Below are positions 55,139-64,000 of a DNA stretch of 64,000 bases, one piece after another. Under the pieces are notes generated by a model that had not been told where the DNA came from, ran no database searches, and saw only the letters and a program-made list of their open reading frames with translations. Both the position numbers and the translations under genes were made by a program. Each line of letters begins with the position of its first letter. Within the stretch, counting starts at the first letter, position 1. The DNA is from Vicia villosa (taxonomy: Eukaryota > Streptophyta > Magnoliopsida > Fabales > Fabaceae). The stretch is taken from positions 45,462,535 to 45,526,534 of the forward strand of contig NC_081182.1 in NCBI RefSeq assembly GCF_029867415.1, written 5' to 3'.

Positions 55139-56204
55139 CATTCTATTTCTATTTTAATTTTTCAATTTTTTTTAATAACGCAGAGTTTATAATATATTAA
55201 TTTTTTAATGTATTTTTATTATTTATAGTGTATTTTTATAAACTATTTAAAATTACCATAAGTATCATTTAGAGGTGGGAGAGGTAGATAAACTATAATA
55301 CGTTAGTTGAGGTAAATGAGTGTAAGATATTGGGTAAGATTAATTTATGACGTTATCCTTATTTATATTTTTGTGTTAATATAAATAATTTATTAATATT
55401 TATAAATAAATAATTTTTAAAAAATAACATTTAAGTTTATATTTTATTATTTTTTGCTAAATTTATTTTAATGATCTTAATAAAAATAGAATATTAAATT
55501 TATTTTAATTTTCTTGTGACGTGGTATCTTTGAGAGAATTGGGTTGAGAAATTTAATCTTTTGAGTGAATTGGGTTGAGAAATCTTTAAGAGAATTGGGT
55601 TGGGTTTCCCACACCAAAGTAATTACTTGAAGAAGTGGAAGAGGTTTGACATATGTGAATAACCTAGAGAACAAACCCATTAGATGTGAGTCTCAATAGT
55701 AATATGTTTCACATGATTTCATTGACATGTGACCTAGGTTTCTAAATTAGGGAGTGACGCCTCTTCTTACGATGCACAAGTGCACTCAACTATCATTGTA
55801 TTTTCAAGGCAAAATTTAACCGTTGCTTTTTTGTATCATTTTTTCATTCTAAGCCATTGATTGTTCTGCCCCACTTTTCTACATAAGGGTCACTTGGCAT
55901 TTCAAAACTCTTTTCACCCTTAACACAAATTGCGAATTCTCCTTCTACATAATTTAATTGTGTTCTATGAACTTTGACAATATCCATTTCGTCAATCTTT
56001 TTCCTTTGGGTTATACATATCCTGGTCCAACATATCATTTAAGTCACCTTATTTAACTATTTTTCTATTTTCGAATCTTTCAGGTACCATCTTTCTCTTT
56101 CATGATTACACTTTATTGCTCTCATTTCATTGTTTTAGTTATGATCGACATAGGAAACATATCTGCAAATGTAATAAATATTTTCAATATCGATAATTCT
56201 GTGG
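55139..56204. other. AT-rich intergenic DNA
   Basis: Nothing recognisable. Confidence 0.5.
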
Positions 56205-57560
56205 AACACGAGAATCCAAACACAAGGAGGGGGTTTGAATTGTGTTAGGTTAAAATATCCATTTTCAAAATAAAATCTTTTACAAAAAATGAAGTTTAAA
56301 AACCTTTTATAAAATAGATAGAGTAAAAGGCAGTGGAAATAAGAAAAAGGTTTTGCAGCGGAAATAAATGACTAAAAATTAAAGAGTTAAGGAATGAAAA
56401 AAATACACCAGAGATTTATAGAGGTTCGGTCTTAATAAAGTGACTTAGTCCTCTCGTACAAAAATTTTCTTGAAAGTTTCCACTATCTTGAAAGCTTTTA
56501 ACATGATGTGTCCACAAACCTTCTTTTACAAGGATTGAAGTTTTTCAATGGTAACTTTCAAGCAAACAACAAAGTTTCAAGTATGGAGACATCCATAACT
56601 AATGAGATCTTTTAGCACAAGCTAAACTCACGAACTAAGAGAGAGCTTTAAACAGATGACTAAGCTCATGAATCTACTGAGAGTTTTAACTACAGAGATT
56701 TTTCCAACCCGTTAAATGTTTTACTTGGTTTACCTCAACAACCATAAGAGATTTTTAATGGTTTAGCTCACAATAAAGCAATACCTTCTTATAGTTTACA
56801 TGTTCTTCCCTCCGTCGAAGGAATCTGGTACATCTAGTATCCCACATGGTTGATTTGAGGATTCGTTGATTGTTAGGAGGATATTGCCTTCACTTGGATT
56901 CAGATCTTGCATGCCTAGCCCTAACTTCTTGAAGATTTTGAGATATGTGGTCGCATGAGCTTCTGTCATCAAAGAGGATCATCCCCACAAATGAATGCCT
57001 ATGGTGGCAGTTACAACCAACAAAAGTTTTGCGTTAGGAGTTTCTTCCACCTTCTCGTGGTCTCAAAACCCTGACATTGGTTTATCTTTCAGTCGTTTCT
57101 CAGTTCGCATACTGCTTTGTGACAAAGGCTCTTTCTCACCGGGTAGACTTTGACCGACTGAATCAACGACGAAGATCGAAGATGATTCGACATTAGAAGG
57201 ACAAAAAGTGCTCTAGGAAGTAAGATCGAGATTTGCTTTCTTCATCTTAGCGTGATTGTCACATCAATCGTGCCTTGAATCATATGAATCTGATTGTGAA
57301 ACTTCGCGAAATAATGAGTCGATTTCCACAGACGAAACACTGTTCTAGATCAAAACTAGAGATGGTTTGTGAGACGATAATGCGGTGCTTCACTATGCTG
57401 GACTTGAGCTTCTAATGCGGTGAAGAGGGGACAGACCTACAAGATTAACACTCTAACGTACAAGACAGTGAGAGAATAATGAGTAATGTGTGATTGAGGA
57501 TCTGGATCGTACATTTTCCTTCACGTAGGATATTTTATATATGAGAGTTTGTTGGAGTGT
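56205..57560 (-). other. Probable retroelement debris
   Basis: CACAAGGAGGGGGTTTGAATTG at 56220-56240 is the complement of the AATTCAAACCCCC phrase near the 3' end of SIRE-type LTRs, so a diverged LTR in - orientation is likely. At 56860-57010 the - strand reads TEAHATTYLKIFKKLG and MQDLNPSEGN, weakly like a retroelement protease region. Everything is too eroded to define ends. Confidence 0.3.
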
Positions 57561-59130
57561 TCTAATCTAAAATACATATGGATTTTCTCTTATTGAGCCT
57601 TTCATCGGCCCTGTACAATTACTTTTTAAAAAAGAAAGAAAATGAAGAGTTACTTTTAAAAAAAAATGACATTAATGATTATTCTACAAAATCTCATTAG
57701 AATTTAAATTTTATTTTTTAAAATTACAAAATCAAACTCTTATCAATTGAGCTGACACCTTTTAAGAAAAAAAGTAGTTTTATTATTCTATTCAAATAAA
57801 ATAATTAAAAAGATAGAAATGAAAAAAAACTCTATTAAAACATTGAAATTGCCTAGAGTTTCGTGTTGCTTATCAAAACACACTATAAGACTTTGTTTGA
57901 GATTATAAAGAAACATGGAAAATTTGAAAATGATGGTTAAATAATCTACAGGGTATTTAACTTATATAATTTTAACAAGTTATATTTTATGTTTTTTTCT
58001 TCTATATTAGGTCCTTTATGTTAACTTGCACTGTTGACATTTTTTTATATTTTATTTTGTTCTATTAATTTAATTTTAACTTCTAAAATTTATATTATGT
58101 CCGTTTTTTGTCCAAGAATTATGAAACAAATTTTTAAAAAAATTTCTTCTTATTTTACATTTCGTGTAATTTTATGAGAATTTTATTTTTCAGTTTTATT
58201 GTTTTTTTTTTATTTCTTTTTTTTTCATGTATTTTAATTAGTTTAAAAATACTTTTATGCATTAAAAAATTTTGAAAATTTTATTATATGATCCAATGAT
58301 GGTCTCTGACCTATGTTAAGTGACATATCAGTACTATTAGCGCCACTTCATCTTTTTTAAAAAGAAGTTTGAGAAAAATATCAACGGTGCAAACGTTAGT
58401 TAACATAAAAAATTCACATGTAAGAAAAAATATAAAAGACTAATTGACACAATTAAATAACTTAGAGAATTCTGGAGGTAATTTAGCCTAAATAAAAATG
58501 AATTTTAGTATTATAAAAAGAAGAAAAATAATTGGACTTTATCTTTACAACCTATATTCGAATTCATATAGAAAATAATCAATAAGCATTCTTAGTCATT
58601 ACATCAAGTTTAGGAGAATTCTACCTGGCATTCCACTTTAGTTCTTCACCCCCATATTTTTCAATTATGACAAGATTACCTTATTATTATTTACCCATTC
58701 AAAATTTAAGAATAAAAAAAATCACTCAAAGAACCAATAAAAAAAACTAGGTAGACTGATCCAGAGGCAAAAATTCTAATTTTATTAGTTTTTTTTTTTT
58801 AAAAATCGGTATAAGTTTTTACAAGATTTTTTTTTGAAAAAGCTAACATTTTTAACAATCATGTATATCGGATTTTTTGCCTGCCCTTAAAAAAAACTGG
58901 TAGTTCAATTCAACATGTTCTCCTTATACGCGCATAAGGTGGACGGTTCTTCTGTAGATTTTGCCCAATTTCACCATTGTCGTTGTATGTTTTAATTACA
59001 TGTTTTATTTGAACTTTTGAAATTTTAATCGAGTTATGGTATCTATGACTAATTCATTCGTAATATGTTTTAATTGACACATATTTCTCTCCTAGACTTA
59101 AGTGTTAGCATGGACACACTCTATGGTAAA
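57561..59130. other. AT-rich intergenic DNA
   Basis: Long A/T runs; no gene. Confidence 0.5.
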
Positions 59131-59134
59131 GAAC

Positions 59135-59695
59135 ATGGCATTATTGTTGTTACTGTTCTTTCTGATACAACAAATGGGCAAAGAGGGGGAAAAGAAAAAT
59201 TAATTATGAGTTGTGAGAGGAGAGGAAACTTCAAGAACCTAAATTTCTTTTAGGATAATTGTATTAGAAGAGTTAAATGTCCATTTAAGTTGAGATATGT
59301 ACCAAGCGGTAGAGGTTGGAAGATAACGATTAGACATGGTATTCACAATCACCATCTAGCTAAGGATTTAGTGGTTTATGACATATTAGATCATTTGAAA
59401 CCCAATGAATGTTTATTTGTGAATGAAATGACAAAATACCGCATGGGACTGAAGTACATAATGGCTGCTTTGAAAGATAGAGATCCTGATAACTCGACAA
59501 TTACAACACATATGTATAAGGCTAAATCTACACATCGGTCTACCATCAGACGCCCATTCACGAAAATGCAACATCTAGTGAAACTAATTCATGATGAGAA
59601 ATACATGTGTTGGACCAGAAACAAGGAGGAATTATATGTTATTGTCGATATATTATGGACACGACCTAATTCTGAGAAGTTGTTGAACATGTTTC
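59135..59695 (+). pseudogene. N-terminal part of a FAR1/MULE-type transposase, cut by a retrotransposon
   Basis: Reads VTVLSDTTNGQRGGKEKLIMSCERRG, a TAG at about 59252, then IRRVKCPFKLRYVPSGRGW, IRHGIHNHHLAKDL (C..C..H..H of a WRKY-GCM1/FAR1-like zinc-binding domain), KPNECLFVNEMTK, ALKDRDPDNSTITTHMYKAKST and DILWTRPNSEKLLNMF. The frame matches the N-terminal third of the large legume MULE family that lacks the MuDR-type start. It stops being MULE-like exactly at 59695, where an LTR begins. The catalytic part is not in the window. It is a relic because of the stop, but much of the frame is well preserved. Confidence 0.75.
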
Positions 59696-62261
59696 TGTAA
59701 GAACAAGATTTGGTTCTGCATCTGGCCTTTAGTTTTGATGATAACATCATATTGTTTCTTAGAGAATGATTTTGTACCCTAATGGTTTTTGTTTAGTGTG
59801 TAGCTTTTTCTTACAGGTTCTAAATCTAATAGAATGACGTGTGACGTCATCAGTTTTTGGAATCAACACACTCTGACTCTGAAGAGATAAAAAATTTAGA
59901 TTTACACAGAAAATTCAAGTTTTGGAATGCTCTTTGACAATACTTCTGAACGAATGCTCATCAAATGTCTTCTGATTCTGACTCTGATAATAGAGCTTTT
60001 GAAGATTTTCAACCTCTAACATTTGGCGCAAGTTCTAAAGACTAAGTTCTGAAGACTCTGAAGACAAGGTTTTAGAGAACAAGTTCTAAAGATTATGAAG
60101 ACAAGGTTCTACAAAATATCTTCTAGATTTTGATCCCTCTAAACATGCTTCATCAACACGCATTCTGAAGCCTCTGAAGATTAGAAGAAAAGATCAAAAA
60201 GGTTTTACGTGAGTGAATAGTACATGGCACAAGATCAAATATGCCTTCCTCTACACTAATTTTGTGGCGCAAGGATAGTAGTATGGTACAATTTTGTCTA
60301 CCATTCTCACTAACCGTTATGCAAGAATACAACTGGAATTCTGGAATTCCCATTCCGTCCTCCAAAGGATCTTTCTATGCCTATATAAAGAAGACTTGGA
60401 AGAATGGAAAACAAGATTTTTTTACAAGAATTTTTGATAGGAATCTCACGCGAACATTTGCACAACAATCTTAATATTTCATCTTTGTGAGAAAAGCTGT
60501 AAAGCAAGGAACTTTTGTTCATATGCTTGTTCTTAAAAATTTTGTGTTATTCATTGTATTTCATTTGTATAATCTGCTTATTAAGAAGCATCTTTGTAAA
60601 CACATCTTTGTATTTCAACTTGTGAGTTGATTTTGTTCCTTGAGAGACTAGGGTAGTCAGGATTCTCAAGAAGACATTCACAATAGGTCTTTGTGTGTAA
60701 TCAGTTTAGTTATACTGGATTAAGTCCTTGTGAGAAGGAAATATCATCTTGGCGGGTGGATTGGAGGTAGCTTCGTTAATAGCGAACCAAGACAAAAAAA
60801 TATTGTGTCCATTATTTTTATTCTAAGTTCTTTGTTTGTTTATCTTGGTTGAGAAAAAGTTTTATTTTTGAAAGCTAATTCAAACCCCCATTTCTTGTGT
60901 TTCTTTTACCTTTAATTGGCATCAGAGCTCCGGTTCTGGTACTGGTTGTTATAAAAAACTTCACCATGTGAGATAAAGATTCATAAATTCTTTGAAACAC
61001 AATGACAGAAAATTTCCCTCCACCAGTTGCACCTGTTGTTAGTGAAAGAGATCACTATAGTGTCAAACCTGTAGTTTTTGATGGAGAAAAGTTTGATTAC
61101 TGGAAAGATAGAATAAAAAGTTTCTTTCTTAGCCATGATGTAGATCTATGGGATATGGTAGTGGATGGCTATGTTCATCCTGTTGATGCTAGTAGTAACA
61201 AGATAAAGATTACAAGAATAATAAAAAATCTAAAACCATTTTGTTAAATGCTATTTCATACACTGAGTATGAAAAGATTACGAATAAAGATATAACTAAG
61301 ACAATATTTGACTAATTAATAATGACTTATGAAGGAAATGCTCAAGCGAAAGAAACCAAGGCGCTTGCCTTGATACATAAGTATGAAGCCTTCAAAATGG
61401 AGGACGATGAAATTGTTGAGAACATGTTTTCAAGGTTTGAGACTCTAGTTGTTGGACTGAAGGTTCTGATTAAAGGTTAATCTACTGTAAATCATGTTAA
61501 GAAGATTATCAGAAGTCTTCCCAAGAAATGGAGACCTGTGGTAAGTGCACTAAAATTGTCTAAGGATCTGAACAACACTAGTCTTGAAGAATTTTTTAGT
61601 TCTTTGAGAAGTCATGAGATAGAGCTTGAAGAAGATGAGCCTCAAAGAAAAGGAAAATTGGTGGCTCTGAAATCTATGGGAAAGTCTAAAAAGACTAAAG
61701 CCTTTCAAGATGAAGAGGAAGAAGAATCTGAAGAAGAATTTGAAGAAGAAAATGAGTTGTCTCTTCTCTATAGAAGGGTTAATCAACTTTGGAAGAAAAG
61801 ACAAAAGTTCAGAGGATCAAGAAGGACAGGTGGTCGCTTTGAATCTAGTTCTGGACAAAAGAAGTCTGGTGCTAGCAAAGATATCACGTTCTTTGAATGC
61901 AAGGAGCCAGGTCACTACAAGAATGAATTTCCTAAGCTAATAAAGGTCAAGCCCAAGAAGAAAGTCTTCAGAGGGAAGAAGAAAGGGTTGATGACTATCT
62001 TGGAAGATTCTGATTCTTCATAAGATGACTTTTAGAAAGAGTAAGCAAATGTGGCACTAATGGCAAACATAAAGGCATCTGATGAAAAGACTGCATCAGA
62101 ATCAGAATCTGAGTCACACTCTGAAGAAATATTTTTCGATCTATCTCTATCAAAATTAGAATTATGCTTATCTAAAATTCTCGGAAAGTATCAGAAGTTT
62201 CATAACAAATAAAAGGATATGAAACAAGTCCACGTAACTGAATCTGAAGCACATAGTAAGC
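59696..62261 (+). mobile_element. Second SIRE-like copia element, truncated (LTR + gag)
   Basis: A 1,219-bp LTR-like stretch (59696-60914) starts TGTAAGAACAAGATTTGG and ends next to ATTGGCATCAGAGC, the same PBS as the young element. It shares AGTTTTGATGATAACA and the GCGGGTGGATTGGAGGTAG-type block with it. A gag relic follows and is cut at 62261 by another LTR. Many differences and stops make it far older than the copy at 35594. Confidence 0.8.
61002..62220 (+). pseudogene. SIRE-type gag relic
   Basis: Starts MTENFPPPVAP at 61002 and follows the Gag of the young element: VVFDGEKFDYWKDRIKSFFL, DLWDMVVDGYVHPVDAS, a frameshift near 61220, MTYEGNAQAKETKALALI, VKKIIRSLPKKWRPVVSALK, HEIELEEDEPQRKGK, acidic tract, RRVNQLWKKRQKFRG. 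The knuckle reads FFECKEPGHYKNEF: first and last Cys of CCHC are both Phe, so zinc binding is lost. Stops occur at about 61314, 61480, 62021 and beyond. Interrupted at 62261. Confidence 0.85.
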
Positions 62262-64000
62262 TGTAGCGGGGAAAATCTGAGATCGAAGCCATTATATTGA
62301 CTCGACTCAATATTTCAGTGAAAGTCGCCACCGCGCTTTATTGTTTCCAAAGGAAAAGGGAAAAGAACGAAGAAAACCCAAAGTTTGTTTTTAAAACAAA
62401 AAGAAGAGATCTAAGGTACGGGTGTTGATTATACAAGGGGAAGGTTTTAAGCACCCCTCATATCTGTGGTACTCCACAGGAACCTTTTTGAAAATCTGTG
62501 TCGTGTGTGCTAAAAAAGGGTTTGTTTTATTTTTTAAAATAAGCTCGTCAAAGCATTAAGCTTTGTGCCTACATACCTCCTCGGTGCAATGGAGAAGTCA
62601 GAGCTAATGTAGTTCCGCTTAAAAGGGGAAAACGTTTTTAAAAAAACGAATAAACACTTTATCATCGTCGGAGAGAAATACTCAGCCATTGATCTTGAGC
62701 ATGAGAACAAATGAGTTCTTTGCATCGCAAATGAAAGAAGGGCTCTAACTCGGATAAAATCGACGAGTATGCCACTAGCTCTCTCACACGGAAAAGATCT
62801 CATTATATCAATCAATTTCAAAATCGTGGGGTACAACCACTCGTTTCGATAATTAACAATGTCTAAACTTTTTGAAGAAAAAGGCCACTAAGGGGCAAAA
62901 GATATTTTAAAAGAAAAGGTTTTGAAAAAAAGTTGCAAACATAAGAAGGTTTTGTAAAAAGGGAGAAGATTTTGAAAATCTAAGAAGTGGGAGGAGATGA
63001 AGAGGCTATCCTAATGCGTAAAATAAAAGCTAAGGAAAGAAACGGTCTAACCAAATTAAGAAGCCAACACTTGACATTATGAGTCAAGGTAGATTTCCCA
63101 TCCTTCGGACTTATCAATACCAAACATTACCACTTGGGGATCCAGATGAATTTATTATCTTAGCACCATTTTGCATTAAGCACATTAATATTCTGACAAA
63201 AATCGGGCAGAGTAACGGCTGTTTTCGGGTAAAATCCTTATATCAATGCCTTGGAATTAACCATCAAGGGCTTTCAAGGAAATACATGCATGCACAAACA
63301 GACAACAATCCAATGCCAGACAGATAGAATAACAGCAGAGTAATAATAGAATAAGGGTCCAGAGGTCCTAAGTCCATAAGTCCGAATCTCCAAAATGCTC
63401 AGGATAGTAACCAATAGTCCGAAAGAGAGCCTTAGGTGTTTTTTAGATTTTTGTTATTTATTAGTGTTTTAGCATAAAAATAAAGTATGGTCCAAGTGGA
63501 CAAAAGAAAAATAGCGGAAGCATAAACATAGCGTCCAAATGGACAAAGAGAAAATAGCGGAATATAAATGTCCAAATGGACAAAGAGAAAATAGTGGAAT
63601 GTAAATATGATGAAATGATAAAATAAAGCGATAAAACGAGAAATATAAAGAGCAATATAATAAATTGCGGAAATTAAAGTCAATTGTTAGATGTTAAAGA
63701 TAACCATCTTGAAACTAGTCAAGTATGTTATCAAAGTTAGTAATTAAGATCGATGGTGAGTGAAGGACGTTCTCGGATTTAAAGTCAATGGAAACTTATC
63801 AGAAGCTTGATAAAATCATAGCGACTACACGATAAATTTCCATAAGTCTTAAATCAACCGCATACAATTCTCTTCCATATTTGATCTTTTTTATTCAAGA
63901 CACGAAATATTGCGCTATGTTAAGCAGATCGCCAAGTGATTTATGTAGAAATCACCCTACAACGAGGCCGGTCAAAACTTTATGTGCTAATGCATGCGAG
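62262..64000 (+). mobile_element. Long LTR, probably Ogre-like Ty3/gypsy (continues past the window)
   Basis: Starts TGTAGCGGGG exactly where the SIRE-like gag is broken. The phrase GTCGCCACCGCGCTTTATTG and the GGTTTTAAGCACCCC/TACTCCACAGGAACC block recall Ogre LTRs of Fabeae legumes. No coding sequence; the 82-codon frame at 63079 is chance. If it is a complete LTR it exceeds 1.7 kb, which also fits Ogre. The family name is from memory of style, not an alignment. Confidence 0.5.
63494..63606 (+). repeat. Three short tandem repeats in the Ogre-like LTR
   Basis: GTCCAAATGGACAAAGAGAA followed by AATAGYGGAA recurs with a period of about 35-45 bp. Each GTCCAAATGGAC is palindromic. Confidence 0.7.

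Noticed and set aside
63079..63327. 82-codon + strand frame
   Set aside because: It lies inside the Ogre-like LTR and resembles no domain.

Overview
The window is plant nuclear DNA. It has spliceosomal introns with GT..AG borders, plant-type MULE and hAT transposons, and Ty1/copia SIRE-type and Ty3/gypsy Tat-type retrotransposons nested in one another. The mix (a SIRE-type element with an env-like reading frame, a long Ogre-like LTR, GRF-zinc-finger MULEs) suggests a papilionoid legume with a large repeat-rich genome, such as the Vicia/Pisum/Lathyrus group. That taxonomic step is inference.

Only two host genes are clearly supported. They are paralogous ten-exon genes on the + strand (CDS 6407-11529 and 51782-54475). 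Each encodes a PABP-interacting RNA-binding protein of the CID8-CID13 type: an acidic/Asn-rich N-terminus, a PAM2 motif, a basic region and two RRMs. Splice sites can be placed to the base, and exons 3-8 have identical lengths in both. The two genes look like an old local duplication, now separated by about 40 kb of transposon-derived DNA.

Layout: 1-5400 is degenerate repeat DNA, with an LTR end, a 119-bp tandem duplication and a LINE RNase H relic on the - strand. 5.8-11.7 kb is CID gene 1, whose long intron 8 holds a triple repeat and a hAT MITE. 13.3-16.4 kb holds a foldback element and a GC-rich hAT MITE. 16958-19555 is a non-autonomous MULE that has captured the promoter and first exon of an ARGONAUTE5-like gene. 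19687-28306 is a degenerate MULE with a second, younger MULE nested inside it (23451-26983). Each of these two carries a transposase gene facing a convergent GRF-zinc-finger/transmembrane gene. 28390-46261 is an old Ty3/gypsy Tat-like element broken by a gag-only copia relic (30302-32673) and by a very young SIRE-like element (35594-44478). The SIRE-like element keeps intact gag and env-like frames but has lost nearly all of pol. 46.3-51 kb is AT-rich with MITEs and a 5S-rRNA-derived repeat. 51.4-54.6 kb is CID gene 2. 55-59 kb is AT-rich with LTR-derived debris. 59.1-64 kb is a nest: a MULE transposase fragment cut by a SIRE-like LTR and gag, itself cut by an Ogre-like LTR that runs off the window.

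The three observations most worth follow-up are the AGO5-like capture, the repeated transposase/GRF convergent gene pair (a mudrA/mudrB-like arrangement), and the recently mobile gag + env-like element without pol. No computation or database search was run. Family names rest on motifs read directly from the translations.
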